A stretch of 64,000 nucleotides of DNA, taken from assembly GCA_001766655.1 (NCBI GenBank), contig MJCC01000003.1, positions 425,425 through 489,424 on the forward strand, in the 5' to 3' direction. Source of the stretch: Phytomonas francai (taxonomy: Eukaryota > Euglenozoa > Kinetoplastea > Trypanosomatida > Trypanosomatidae). Of the stretch, positions 36,525 through 46,478 are shown in pieces; within the stretch, counting starts at the first letter, position 1, and every line of letters begins with the position of its first letter. Below the pieces are notes generated by a model. It made no database searches and was not told the origin of the DNA. It worked only from the letters and a program-made list of their open reading frames with translations. The position numbers and the translations under genes were made by a program.

Positions 36525-37760
36525 CTACATCATGTAGGCAATCCCGTTATCGTAGAAGATGAATTGGCGTTGATGAAAGCGCCGCAGGGTGGCCTCGACG
36601 GCCTCCGCGGCGTCCGCGGCGCGGTACCCCATCTGCGCGAGCTTCCGCACGACGATCGCGACGGTGACGGGGTCGCAGAGCTGGACGATCGACGCGACGC
36701 GGCGCTCGAACTCGGCCGGGGCCCACCCCGTGGGGCCTTCCCCGCCCCCCTCCGCCCCCGCCGTCCCCGTCCGCGTCCGCGCAAAGGGCAGCCCCGGGAA
36801 GGCGATCGCGAGGCCGTCCGCCTCGCAGGCGGGCGCCCGATCGCGCCGCGCCGCGGCCCCGTCGTCCCCCCCCGCCTTCTTTTCAGCCTCGCCGCCGTTC
36901 GCGTTCGGCCCCTCGCTTCCTTCTCCGCCTCCTCTTCCCCGTCCTTCTCCGGTCGATCCGCCGGCGGGCGAGGCCGCGGACGTCAAACGACGCGCCCCCC
37001 CCGCCGCGAGGGGCCGTTTCGGGGCCAATCGGGACAGCATCGCGGCTGTTTGCCGAAAGTCCTCCTGCCGGAACGTCTCCTTGCTCACCCGCTTCCCGAG
37101 CCGCTCGCAGTTCGTGAAGTGGAAGCTCGCGAGGACGTTGTACAAAGTGTCCTTGCTCTTCGCCGTCGTCGGGATGCCGACCATCAGGCAAAGCACGCGC
37201 AGCGAGCTCGCAGACAAATCCGCGAGGCTGCCGCCCACCACGCGATCGAGGAGGGCGCGCATGTAGCTGCCGATGAACTCGCTCGCCTTCTCATCGGTGA
37301 GGGCCTCGGCCCCGCGTTTCCCGTCATCGAGGGCGTGGCCTTCGCGCGCGATGTGCGCGTCCGCACTACTCTCGCAGGCCGCCCGTGGACGCTTTTCGCC
37401 AACCGAAAACGGCGGCGCCTCGTCTTTTATTTCGAGCCGCAGCGCGGCTCCCGACCCCTCTTCCCCCGTGGATGCCGTCGTGGGTTGGCGGGCCTCTATC
37501 GGGGAAGGCGCATCCGATGCCTGACCATCCTTTCCCATTTCTATCCCGGCCTTCTCCGTCTGCGGACGTTCGACCTTTCGAGCCGGTTTCTGCTTCTTTG
37601 ACGTCGATTCTACAATGGCATCGCACCAGCGTTGCTTTTCCTCAAGGGGTAGGGCGTGCAATTTTCGAAGCGCAAAGCTAAAAATGCCTTTGCGTATTTC
37701 ATCCTCTTCGTTGCGAAAAACAGGATGGAGATCCCCAAAAGGGTTCTCGGCGCTCGCCAT
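36525..37760 (-). CDS. SAP-like domain protein with disordered linker (411 aa)
   Basis: ATG at 37760. The N-terminus is a compact helical segment (PFGDLHPVFRNEEDEIRKGI...LPLEEKQRWCDAIV). A charged linker follows, then a segment at about residues 160-235 with LSASSLRVLCLMVGIPTTAKSKDTLYNVL, which follows the SAP pattern (leucines, a Gly-Ile-Pro turn, a Lys, and a second helix). An Ala/Gly/Glu-rich stretch encoded in GC-rich DNA leads to a conserved-looking helical C-terminus (CDPVTVAIVVRKLAQMGY...FIFYDNGIAYMM) that may be a winged-helix- or UBA-like unit. SAP domains bind DNA or chromatin. The call is tentative and I know no characterised homologue. Confidence 0.65.
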   Translation of the reverse strand: MASAENPFGDLHPVFRNEEDEIRKGIFSFALRKLHALPLEEKQRWCDAIVESTSKKQKPARKVERPQTEKAGIEMGKDGQASDAPSPIEARQPTTASTGEEGSGAALRLEIKDEAPPFSVGEKRPRAACESSADAHIAREGHALDDGKRGAEALTDEKASEFIGSYMRALLDRVVGGSLADLSASSLRVLCLMVGIPTTAKSKDTLYNVLASFHFTNCERLGKRVSKETFRQEDFRQTAAMLSRLAPKRPLAAGGARRLTSAASPAGGSTGEGRGRGGGEGSEGPNANGGEAEKKAGGDDGAAARRDRAPACEADGLAIAFPGLPFARTRTGTAGAEGGGEGPTGWAPAEFERRVASIVQLCDPVTVAIVVRKLAQMGYRAADAAEAVEATLRRFHQRQFIFYDNGIAYMM

Positions 37761-38327
37761 GCGTGGCGAGAATGTTTTCCCGGGGAGGTGACTTTGATTG
37801 GAGTGAATCGTAACCCCTTAGGGCAACGCTAGTGACGGCGTTGTCGCTTGTGCACGCAGTGTACGTCAAAAATGGTTCTTATTTTCAATACGAACAACTT
37901 TCTTAATAGAATGACCTACTAAAATACTAACGATATCACCAACTTTTCTCCCTTTTGAAGACTAGTCACCAAAATTCCATTATGACAGAAAAGTAGTGAT
38001 TGCCATATCATATATATATATATATATATATATAGATAGATAGATAGATAGATATTTAAGGAAAAATGAACAGAAATACATACGTGTACCGTAAAAAATC
38101 CCATTCTACTACAAAAACAAAAGGATAAGGCAGCAATAGATAGATCACTCGATAGCTATGCCTTTTCTTACCACCACCACCACCACCACCATCTTTCAGT
38201 TCCACATGATGTTATCCCAAACAACGTTGTGAAGTAAGGGAATATGGATAAGAGAAGGAGGGATCGATGATTTCTTCTTGTCTTTCTCTATAATAATAAT
38301 AGTAACCATCCACATGGTAGCTCAATT
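37761..38327. other. Spacer with (TA)n-(GATA)n
   Basis: It contains (TA)12 followed by (GATA)5 at 38011-38054, a (CCA)n stretch at 38171-38190, and a (TAA)n run near 38292-38302. No gene is seen. Confidence 0.5.
38011..38054. repeat. (TA)n-(GATA)n compound microsatellite
   Basis: Twelve TA units run directly into five GATA units. Confidence 0.9.
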
Positions 38328-39545
38328 TCATTTATGAGCGTCGTTACGTGTGGAATCAGGGTCTGCTACATGATGTTTGTTTTTTTCTAATTTATCAAAT
38401 TCGATCATACGCCCCGGATCGAACAAGGCCCTGAAGAAATCCTTTATGGTTGTCATCGCCCCCCCTTCCTGGCGAATCTCGTTCTCAAGCTTCAAGGTCA
38501 CCTTCTTGGCCTCTATTAACCGTTGACGTACACTCGGCTTTGGCGCCTCAGCCTCGCCGGTTTGTAGTTCCGATTTTAAAAAGGGCTCCATTTCCTTCAT
38601 GAAGCGGTCATGATAGCGGGCCATAAACAATCCCAGGCGCGTCCTCACAGAGGAGGCGAGGGCGATAAAGCTGGTCAACGCGAGCACCACCATGATGAAG
38701 GTGAAGAGACGTATGCGATGAAACCTTTCGCTGATATCCGCAAAGACATCGAGGCCGCTCGTGTGAGGGGGAAACGCGCAGGTTTCGCCGCTCGCGGTCG
38801 TCGGAACGGGAATGCGCAGGAACGCACAGAGCGGACCCCAGCCTTCGCCTTCGCGGTAGATCAGCAGACGATCCCGCGGGACGACGTCTTTCACACGCGA
38901 CTCGAAAAGGTCAAGCGCCGAGGCCAACCGCATTGCCGGTGTGTGCGGAAGGGGGTTTGTTTTGCTCACCGACGAGCCACGCGTCGCCTTCGCGGACGTG
39001 GCTTTGCGCAGGTTCGTCATGCATTCGATCATGCTATAGAAGTTCCCAAGACCAATTTCCCACCGGAGGTGCTTTGCCTTTGCCAAGACCGGTTGAAGTA
39101 TCTGATCGTATTCCTTTTCCCAGAACAGCTTATCAACTTCTTCGACAAGGATAACTTTGGTCGAACGCGGGCACTCCTGCAAAATTGCCTCGTAGGCCAA
39201 CGTCGCTGGTGGGCCGACGAGCGCGTCGTACGCGGCGATCTCTTGCGGGGGCGGCGAGAGATCGTCCTGGTTTTGCATCCACCCCTTGCCGTTGGCCTTT
39301 TTACCCTGACGAGGGATTTCCAGGATCGCAGGATCGAATTTCTTCTCCGAGTTTAACACCATGCACCATTCCTTTGGGTGGGTCTGCAGGTTGCCTTTGC
39401 GGAACGTGGTCTCAAAGATGTAGGGCGTGTAGCCGAGCATGCGCACCACCTCCGCCATCGCTCCTCCATTGGGCGTCATGGTGAGTACTAGAATGCGCGG
39501 AGGGGGCACCACGTGTTTGATTAAAGTGCGTCTAAATAGTGTCAT
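38328..39545 (-). CDS. Membrane-anchored sulfotransferase-like (P-loop) protein
   Basis: ATG at 39545. Residues 17-270 match the layout of the Sulfotransfer_4/NAD-dependent-epimerase-like group: a first strand and helix (RILVLTMTPNGGAMAEVVRMLGYTPY), a middle block AYDALVGPPATLAYEAILQECPRSTKVILV, and the C-terminal signature VVPRDRLLIYREGEGWGPLCAFLRIPVP. In active members the first turn is a GxxRTGT-type PAPS loop; here it reads TMTPNGGA, so the usual Arg and Thr are gone and activity is doubtful. One membrane helix follows at about 280-300 (FTFIMVVLALTSFIALASSV), then a Lys/Glu-rich helical tail. Family members in other protists often end in one or two membrane segments as well. Confidence 0.7.
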   Translation of the reverse strand: MTLFRRTLIKHVVPPPRILVLTMTPNGGAMAEVVRMLGYTPYIFETTFRKGNLQTHPKEWCMVLNSEKKFDPAILEIPRQGKKANGKGWMQNQDDLSPPPQEIAAYDALVGPPATLAYEAILQECPRSTKVILVEEVDKLFWEKEYDQILQPVLAKAKHLRWEIGLGNFYSMIECMTNLRKATSAKATRGSSVSKTNPLPHTPAMRLASALDLFESRVKDVVPRDRLLIYREGEGWGPLCAFLRIPVPTTASGETCAFPPHTSGLDVFADISERFHRIRLFTFIMVVLALTSFIALASSVRTRLGLFMARYHDRFMKEMEPFLKSELQTGEAEAPKPSVRQRLIEAKKVTLKLENEIRQEGGAMTTIKDFFRALFDPGRMIEFDKLEKNKHHVADPDSTRNDAHK

Positions 39546-39815
39546 GTTGTGGTTAGGTTAACATGAAGAGCTCTTTTTTGGTTTACCCTTTAACTACCCC
39601 CGCTCTTTGTCCTTCTTTGTGTCAATAGCATTTTGAGATGGAAAAGATATCAAGCGCTTAGAGGGAAAATTTCAACTGTATGTATTCCTACTATTTTGTG
39701 TTTGTTTGCTCGGAAGAAGTTATGAATTTTCACGCACAGCTACAAAACCACGTACATCCACCCCCAAACCCGGTCCATTCGCTTGTACAGAAGCCTCCCA
39801 TTCCACGCATCGCCC

Positions 39816-42629
39816 CTATTCGCAAAGCGCATGCCATGACGCGGCCAAATTCTGCGCGGAGAGTCCTGGTAAGGGAACGTCGAGGACCATCACACCGCTA
39901 CGCGAGAGATCGTGCGGCTTCTGAGGGTTATCGTGGAGGGGTACCCCACTTTTCTCTCGCGTTGAGTCCTGATGGGGTATCGCCGTAGTATCCGGCACCC
40001 CCCCGGCCCCAGCGAGGCGGGACCGCCCGCAAAAAGCTCCTTTCATCCGCATGAACTCATCCGTCATCACCCCGGCGCGAAAGGCCGCCTCCGCGTTTCG
40101 CACATCCGATCCCGATTCCACCTCGCCCGCAGCGAGGAGCTCGGGGTCCGCGTACCAAAAGGGTCGCCGCGCCGTACGGCGGCGAATGCGAACGATGGAG
40201 CCGCCGACGGCGGGAAAGGCCTCGGACTCGTCGCGGAGGCCCCCTTCCGCCGAAAAACCATCCCGAGACCCCGAAAAGTCCGCGCCGTCAACCCCTGCGC
40301 AAATCGCATCGCTGGGCTCCGCGGAAACGCCTTGTTGGGCGCGGCGGTGGTCCCCGAAAACGCGCGCGAGCGACGCCCGCCGGTATTCCATCGGGAGCCC
40401 CTCCAAAGTCGCCGACAGCGAGGATTCCAGCGAGGGCGGCAACCAACGCACGTGGTTTGCCGTATTCGCTCCTTCCCCCTCATGAGCCGAGACGCCGGAT
40501 TCGAGAAGTTCATCGGTGGCTTCCGCTGAGGGCCGGAGTTGGGAATAGGGGCCATCACGCAGCCGCCTCTGACCCTCCAACTCGACCGAAGAAAGGAGAG
40601 GCGGGACGACTGGGATAAAGAAAGGCCCGTCCGCGGCAGAATTCGTGGTTTTCGTACTCGTCGCGTCCCCGGATTTTCCACGCGACGGAGAAAACACGCC
40701 TCTTGTCCTTGATTCCCTCTCCCAGGCCTGAGCTTGACGCGAATGAAGCGTGGGCATCGACCACACCGTGGTAGGGTGGTTCAAAAGCACCTGCAGCTGA
40801 CCCAAGCAGCGCCAATAGCCTTCCCCGTAAAAGTTCGTAGGTGAAGCCTCCCCATTGTCGCCAGGGTTATGGGTTTCAGGCTGTATTTCGCTGCTCTTTT
40901 GATCGTTCGATCGTCGATCCCTCTGGAGTTCCCATTCCATCTGCATCCACAGCGACTCAACGTCATTCTTTCCGTTTGACTCGTACAACAGATTGTGTAG
41001 ACTGAGCGCCTCACCATCCGTAGAGGATTTGGACTCGCTACCACTTACCTTCTCATCCATTTTATAGCTTTCCTTGACTGAATTTCCGACCTGTGCAAGA
41101 ACCTTTGTGAGATGACTGTCGGACGGTAGGGAACTGGTGGGTTCTCCCATCTTTGGCGGATCTGATAAGATGGAGTCCAGGATTAATGATCGGATCGAAT
41201 CCGGCGGAGCCCCTAGTAGGACGCTGTCTGCGCCTGTACCACTATCCGACCCCAGAAACGCAGCCTCACTGACCCTTGCTAATCCTTGATTAGAGCTCTT
41301 TGCGTTTTGTCGACGGTCTTTTTGAGCCTGTAATAAGACCTTTTCCACAGCGTGAAGGTCCGTCTTTCCGATTTCAAAGGGGTGCATCGCACGGGGGGTC
41401 TGCGGAGAAGTCCGACTGACCGTTGCCGTGGCGGGGGCACCGGCGCTCCGCTGATCCCGCATCCCGGAATCCGGCCATGCCTTGCCGTTTGCGGGGAGAG
41501 GCGCGCCGAAGTCGTGGGCTAGGAAATAGTCAGGCCCCTCGCGCTCGGCGCACGCCCACGCCGGGCCCGACGGCGGCGTAATCGTATCCACAACCAACCC
41601 CGTCTCCACGTCCGTCAAAAATCCCTCTTGCACAAGCCACGGGAATAAAATGTGCACGGGCATCAGCGTGTGCGGCGTGAGCTTCTCTCGGAGGATAGGA
41701 CCACAGCTCCTAGTCCGCAGGAGTACACCCCACGGCGTACAGAGGGTCGGTAGTCGGCACCAGTAGAGCTCCCATGGCTCTCGAGCCCTTTGCGGGCGGG
41801 CGTAGGGCAGGGGCTCGTGTAGAATACGCGTCGGGGGGAGCTCCAGCGCCACGCTCACCGCGCCACAATCTTTGAAGGATCCTAAAAGCGTAAAGAGATC
41901 CTCGCAAAACTTCTGGCTCACCAAAAGTCGAGTGGGGATCACCAATACAAGAGGCAAACGTGCGGCAAATCGAGAGAGGATGGCCTCGAGGCCGATACGC
42001 GCCTGTGTGAAAGTGCTTTGTGGACTCACCCCAATCCCCCATGGATTATCCGCCTGGGTAAAGGCATCCAGTGCAAGATGGTGAGCCGGCGGAATCTGCT
42101 TTCCACGCCTTGAGCGTGCATTGCGAGCGCTAGGATGCCTGTCCGAAGCCCCGGCCGTGGGCCCTGCGTCTACAAAAACGGGGCGTGTGAGGTGCGCGAC
42201 CGAGGCATCGGGGAATAGCCGCAGAGACATAACCAACGGCGTTTCGCCCGCGAATCCCGCCGGGATCCACGGCAACGTCGAATTTCCGTTTCCCGGCTGT
42301 ACCGTTCGGGTAGGCTTCAGGCAACGTAAGTACGCCTCAATCGGTTCGCAGATAAGGTCGGGGTGGCCGGACCAAGTGTAGAAGGGCGGAAGCTGAAACT
42401 GAAGACCCGCCCCAGCCAAGGACTGAGGCACTGAGGACCCCAAGCTATTCAAAGGATTCAGGGATGCGCGTAAAAGGCTGTGCAGGGAAACTGCGGATGG
42501 ATGACCGGCGTAGCCTCGACTGCGACCTAACCAAGCGGGCGATAGGCACATGGGGGGGCATCCACTGCTGTATAGGATGTTCGCGAGAGGAGCGCACACC
42601 GGAAAAGGGTGTGCGCCATAGTGCCTCAT
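39816..42629 (-). CDS. Large unrecognised protein (937 aa), possibly mitochondrial
   Basis: ATG at 42629; a second ATG 26 codons on (MCLSPAWLGRSRGYAGHPS, position 42551) starts a stretch rich in Arg, Ser and Leu without acidic residues, as in a mitochondrial presequence. Residues about 50-400 look globular: QLPPFYTWSGHPDLICEPIEAYL, ARLPLVLVIPTRLLVSQKFCEDLF and EKLTPHTLMPVHILFPWLVQ. The remainder is Ser/Gly/Glu-rich with scattered conserved-looking helices and a final block (VMTDEFMRMKGAFCGRSR). I do not recognise a domain. The 3' part lies in GC-rich DNA with spurious open frames. Its neighbour (42983-45112) also has a presequence-like start, but that alone says little. Confidence 0.7.
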   Translation of the reverse strand: MRHYGAHPFPVCAPLANILYSSGCPPMCLSPAWLGRSRGYAGHPSAVSLHSLLRASLNPLNSLGSSVPQSLAGAGLQFQLPPFYTWSGHPDLICEPIEAYLRCLKPTRTVQPGNGNSTLPWIPAGFAGETPLVMSLRLFPDASVAHLTRPVFVDAGPTAGASDRHPSARNARSRRGKQIPPAHHLALDAFTQADNPWGIGVSPQSTFTQARIGLEAILSRFAARLPLVLVIPTRLLVSQKFCEDLFTLLGSFKDCGAVSVALELPPTRILHEPLPYARPQRAREPWELYWCRLPTLCTPWGVLLRTRSCGPILREKLTPHTLMPVHILFPWLVQEGFLTDVETGLVVDTITPPSGPAWACAEREGPDYFLAHDFGAPLPANGKAWPDSGMRDQRSAGAPATATVSRTSPQTPRAMHPFEIGKTDLHAVEKVLLQAQKDRRQNAKSSNQGLARVSEAAFLGSDSGTGADSVLLGAPPDSIRSLILDSILSDPPKMGEPTSSLPSDSHLTKVLAQVGNSVKESYKMDEKVSGSESKSSTDGEALSLHNLLYESNGKNDVESLWMQMEWELQRDRRSNDQKSSEIQPETHNPGDNGEASPTNFYGEGYWRCLGQLQVLLNHPTTVWSMPTLHSRQAQAWERESRTRGVFSPSRGKSGDATSTKTTNSAADGPFFIPVVPPLLSSVELEGQRRLRDGPYSQLRPSAEATDELLESGVSAHEGEGANTANHVRWLPPSLESSLSATLEGLPMEYRRASLARVFGDHRRAQQGVSAEPSDAICAGVDGADFSGSRDGFSAEGGLRDESEAFPAVGGSIVRIRRRTARRPFWYADPELLAAGEVESGSDVRNAEAAFRAGVMTDEFMRMKGAFCGRSRLAGAGGVPDTTAIPHQDSTREKSGVPLHDNPQKPHDLSRSGVMVLDVPLPGLSAQNLAASWHALCE

Positions 42630-42982
42630 TATATACCTTTACAGAAAGAGTAGAGAAACGAACAGAATGAAGAAAACACTCGATCGAGTGGGACATTCTA
42701 TAATAATAATAATAATTAAAAGAAGACATTTGCTTCAGAGAAGTCTTCCTCTTAAGAGCATTGAAGAATTCGATTCGCTTCATCCAGAGCAGAGGTCAAC
42801 CAATGGATGCTTCAGATGGCCTCCCTTCATTTTCTTTTCCATTTCTTGGGTGAGTATGAAACAGCAAGCTACAATATCGCAAGAACATAATAGGAAGCGC
42901 ATCTAAACCTTAGGGCAAGGCCATGCATGCAAAGAACAAATAGTTTGTATCGTCTGACTTGAGCCATTTATTGCCCTTTCGT
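42630..42982. other. Spacer without a recognised gene
   Basis: It has a (TAA)n run at about 42700-42716 and ordinary AT-rich sequence. No gene is seen. Confidence 0.5.
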
Positions 42983-45112
42983 TTAGAAATCTTTGTTGTC
43001 ACGTGGGGAGTGACCACGAATAAGAGTCGGCCCATCGTTTGACTTGCACAAAGAGGTCTCCGATTTGAGTAGTTTGGCGAACTCATACCGAGTCTTCAAC
43101 GCGTCCAGCCGCCTCCGCGCCGGGGAAAGTACAGCTGCTTTGTTATCTACCACTCCGCTAGCCTTCTCAGATAGCGATTCAACCTGCATGTCAGCAGAAG
43201 AGGAACATTCTGAATTGATACCAAAACCCCTTGGAGTTTGGCCGACGAGAAGTTGGGCTTCCATCTGGCGGCGCAGCGCAAGCCCATCGACGACAACTGT
43301 CTTCACACCCATGTCAAGGTCCCCATTGCCCCATAAAAGGGAATCGCCCGAATTAAGGCCGATATTAGCCTTGCTCATTTCACAAGACGACAATCCCATC
43401 GATGATGCAGCCTCTTTTTCATGGAGCTGATTACGGATTTTCTGAATCCACGGGTCAATCGATGTAGGGGTGCTATTTTGATATTCCTCAGCTACCTCCA
43501 GGCGAGCTTGATTCGCCGCTCCAGATTCTGTTAGCCGTTTCTGAGAATACTCCGTAATGGAGATTGCCTCACGCAGCAGCGTGTTCTGCGAGGTCTCCAC
43601 TGTGGCGAAAAGGATTTCAATACGATAGTCCTTCGAGACTCGCATGCCGTACTCGAAGGTGTGGAAAGGCTCGTGGGTTCGCTTGTACCCCATACCGTAC
43701 TCGCCTAGACAGGGCTCTGTCACCACGAAAAGCGAGCGCGGATTGATGTACAGCCGAGGGTACCATGGGCAATCGCGGTGCTGCATGTGCGCGACCGTGG
43801 TCGATACGAGGTTAAGAAGACCAAAGTAGGCGCCAATGCTGGTCGCCTTGCGGTGGACAGGGTAGCCGGAAAAGTTGCCAATCATTTCGCTCACTTGACA
43901 GACATTCGGTGGGGAGGGGATGAGACCGAGAAAGAAGAATCGATAGAGCACCCGCTGTAGCGTAGGGGCGCGAGAGAGCGCAAAGGCAAGTGTGTCTTTT
44001 CCTGGCAGGCCCAGATCACCGGACTCGTATAGGTTCACACAGTAACGCGATTCTTCAGCGATGTAGGCGGCTTTGGGATGCTGGAGCAGCTGAAGTAGCT
44101 CATCGCATATGCTGGCCTCCTCAGCCCTTGAGATCATTCCCTGATAGCCCGTCAGGCCCCTTACGTACATCTTCCGCAGCCCGTACACACTCCGCGGGTG
44201 GCCGATGCTTTGCGGCATGGGTTCCAGCAACTCGCCCTCGATCTCGTTGGAGTAGTTGCCCTCGTCGTGGTGGCGGCGGCGGCGCGCTCCATCAAGGACC
44301 TCGGGGGGCTCCTCCGTGGAGTCCTCCGCTTTCCCAGCCGCCTCTTGCGGCCGCCCCGCCTTTAGACGAGCAGCCCTCCACGAATTCGTGCGCTGCCGCG
44401 ACTCCAGCTCCCCCCTTGCGTATACGCTGTTAAACAGTGCGGAGTCTTTTGGGATGGTTGTCCACCCACTACTGCCGTGGTATTCGCTTTCCGGGAGACC
44501 GTTGAGGTCGATGTCAGCCTCCCCGCCCTCCGTGAATTCGACGACGGACAGCGCCTGCGATTCGAGCGCATCTTGCATCCATTTACGCCTCATCTCGCGC
44601 GTAGGTTGTGTGGGCTCCAAACCGTGCTCGTCGATTCCGTTATAGAGGTTGTACTTTTGTGGGAACGGTGTAAGCAGAGATGCTGTGGTGCCGTCCCGAC
44701 ACGCCTCATACTCTTTGGCCGACTTTTGCTGTTCTTGAAATGCACGATAGCGGGCACGCTGTGAGGACGAGCCACTAGCATTTGAAATTTGCGAAGATGA
44801 GGATGAATTCGGCGGGATGTACTCCCCAGGCTTAAGCTCGCGTGCTAAACCACCTCCGTGGCCTCGAACACGCGCCACCGAGGAGGAAAACATTGAATCA
44901 TCCCTTCCATTGGCCATATTTGAGCGGCTATTGTGCTGTGCATTTTTGGTAAAGGAGAAGGATGGCATCGTGGAGGCAGGATTTGAACTGCCAAATTGAC
45001 GTCTTCTCTTCGAAACGGATGAACCTGACGAAGGGGAATCACGTGCTATGGTGCCTTGGACCTTTTGGGAATACTCGATCTTGAGCAAGTGACGCCCAGT
45101 TCGACGCCACAT
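42983..45112 (-). CDS. Degenerate AlkB-fold (2OG-oxygenase-like) protein, probably mitochondrial
   Basis: ATG at 45112. The start MWRRTGRHLLKIEYSQKVQG is basic and amphipathic, like a mitochondrial presequence. After about 300 residues of low complexity comes an AlkB-like domain at residues 310-500: YVRGLTGYQGMISRAEEASICDELLQLL, then PSPPNVCQVSEMI, GLLNLVSTTVAHM, NPRSLFVVTEPCLGEYG and the terminal RVSKDYRIEILF (Arg491 in the 2-oxoglutarate-binding position). Active enzymes have HxD and a distal His for iron. Here the first pair reads HRK (residues 420-422), so the Asp ligand is replaced by Lys, although a His is present in RTHEPF. That suggests a non-catalytic scaffold or RNA-binding role. 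The C-terminal ~180 residues are hydrophilic. The fold call rests on motif order and needs a profile search. Confidence 0.65.
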   Translation of the reverse strand: MWRRTGRHLLKIEYSQKVQGTIARDSPSSGSSVSKRRRQFGSSNPASTMPSFSFTKNAQHNSRSNMANGRDDSMFSSSVARVRGHGGGLARELKPGEYIPPNSSSSSQISNASGSSSQRARYRAFQEQQKSAKEYEACRDGTTASLLTPFPQKYNLYNGIDEHGLEPTQPTREMRRKWMQDALESQALSVVEFTEGGEADIDLNGLPESEYHGSSGWTTIPKDSALFNSVYARGELESRQRTNSWRAARLKAGRPQEAAGKAEDSTEEPPEVLDGARRRRHHDEGNYSNEIEGELLEPMPQSIGHPRSVYGLRKMYVRGLTGYQGMISRAEEASICDELLQLLQHPKAAYIAEESRYCVNLYESGDLGLPGKDTLAFALSRAPTLQRVLYRFFFLGLIPSPPNVCQVSEMIGNFSGYPVHRKATSIGAYFGLLNLVSTTVAHMQHRDCPWYPRLYINPRSLFVVTEPCLGEYGMGYKRTHEPFHTFEYGMRVSKDYRIEILFATVETSQNTLLREAISITEYSQKRLTESGAANQARLEVAEEYQNSTPTSIDPWIQKIRNQLHEKEAASSMGLSSCEMSKANIGLNSGDSLLWGNGDLDMGVKTVVVDGLALRRQMEAQLLVGQTPRGFGINSECSSSADMQVESLSEKASGVVDNKAAVLSPARRRLDALKTRYEFAKLLKSETSLCKSNDGPTLIRGHSPRDNKDF

Positions 45113-45488
45113 TGATGGTACCCTTTCAATGTTATATAAGCAACTAGAACCATAACAGACAAAAACGAATTGGACAAGTAAAGAGGGAAAAATGTCTATG
45201 TCCTTCCCCTAAAGATCTATTCGAATCACTTCTTATCACTACATAACTAGGTGCCGTTATAATGTTTTAAAGGATGCGCTAACCGTATATCAAGTAACAA
45301 TTAAAACAATAATTTGCAAGAATGATTAACATAAGATCCCCTTGCATATAAACAGATAATAATTAAAAAAACGAAAACAACATCACTAATGTAGTCTATC
45401 GTTTCCATTGTCATGGTATATAGTTCCCATATTGATAGTCGCATATTCAAGCCTGAAAGCTTATCTGAAGCTCTGCAACCCCCGTTGC
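45113..45488. other. Spacer without a recognised gene
   Basis: AT-rich. A minus-strand frame of 63 codons (45301-45492) overlaps the rhomboid stop region and has no domain. Nothing else is seen. Confidence 0.5.
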
Positions 45489-46478
45489 TCAAAGAGTGAA
45501 AAGATAGACCGTCATTGTTTTAGACGTTCTTGGGCCTCTTAAGACCTCGGGTGTGCGCCGTAGAATACGACGAAGTACCCAACCAATGGATGCCCCGACC
45601 ATAAATCCCCCAAGGTGGGCCGCGTGCCCCACGGTCTGTCTCGGCATGAGACTTCTCAACGCGTCGGTGTACCTTTCCCACCCTGAAGCGCACGCACTGC
45701 TTGCCAATTTGTGAAGCAGAAGCACCGCATCGGGCATAACCATAAAAAACATGCCGATAGGATTGCGAAAGAAGACGGCGTTGAAGCCTGCCAGACCACA
45801 AACCGCGGCGCTGGCCCCGCACATCACCATGGACCTATTTACTATTTTCTGAATACCAGCGGTGCTGTTAAAAAAACAGCTTTGCCAAAAACTAGAGATA
45901 CCCTTCAGGGAGGTGGAGATCGCGCGGGATACCGCCTCATAGCCTTCACCTAAAGCTCCTGATGTGGGGGTACAAGATGAAGACCCCTTCATCTTGGGAA
46001 GAAGAAGAAGATGACAAAGTGATGCGATTTTCTCATTTAGTATTTCGACTGCTTTTCGGATTGGGCGCTCGATTTGGATCTTGTTGTACAGCATTTGCCC
46101 ACCTATTCCACCGACAGGGCCTGCGACTAACATCAGAAGAAACGAACCGATGGCGCTTTGAATGCTAGCCCATAGGCTTTCCCCCTCAAAGAATTCAATT
46201 AGACTATCACCTCTGAAGTCGATCAAGGCGCACGTAAGCGCAAATGCATTCGCAAGAAAGTGTTCATTCGAAAAGTGTACAAAAATGTGGGTCCAGATAC
46301 AAGTCCATTTTTCTGAAAAGTTAGAAAACGAAAAACCATACTTGAGAGCACGCGGCAAGCACTCATCGTTGGTAGGCCATCGTCTGCTACTACAGTGCAC
46401 TACGGCGAGAATGGCAACCGGAGCAAGGCGTATAAACAGAAAAAGAGGTCTAATATTAACTATCTTGCATTCAATCAT
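45489..46478 (-). CDS. Rhomboid-family intramembrane serine protease
   Basis: ATG at 46478; 329 residues. Rhomboid landmarks appear in order: the membrane segment with WTHIFVHFSNEHFLANAFAL (residues 62-81), the serine motif CGASAAVCGL with Ser223, and GHAAHLGGFMVGASIGW with the catalytic His at 288. The motif is GASA rather than the commoner GASG, a known tolerated variation. The long hydrophilic stretch (about 130-205) between the first conserved segment and the Ser helix is larger than usual. The N-terminus has a hydrophobic segment after few charged residues. The protease cuts membrane helices of substrate proteins. A mitochondrial PARL-type location is one possibility; secretory pathway or flagellar membrane are others. 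Confidence 0.9.
   Translation of the reverse strand: MIECKIVNIRPLFLFIRLAPVAILAVVHCSSRRWPTNDECLPRALKYGFSFSNFSEKWTCIWTHIFVHFSNEHFLANAFALTCALIDFRGDSLIEFFEGESLWASIQSAIGSFLLMLVAGPVGGIGGQMLYNKIQIERPIRKAVEILNEKIASLCHLLLLPKMKGSSSCTPTSGALGEGYEAVSRAISTSLKGISSFWQSCFFNSTAGIQKIVNRSMVMCGASAAVCGLAGFNAVFFRNPIGMFFMVMPDAVLLLHKLASSACASGWERYTDALRSLMPRQTVGHAAHLGGFMVGASIGWVLRRILRRTPEVLRGPRTSKTMTVYLFTL

Noticed and set aside
44961..45010. tRNA-like T-arm (a TTCAAAT loop read on the minus strand)
   Set aside because: The stem needs an eight-base loop, no cloverleaf forms around it, and it lies inside the AlkB-like gene.
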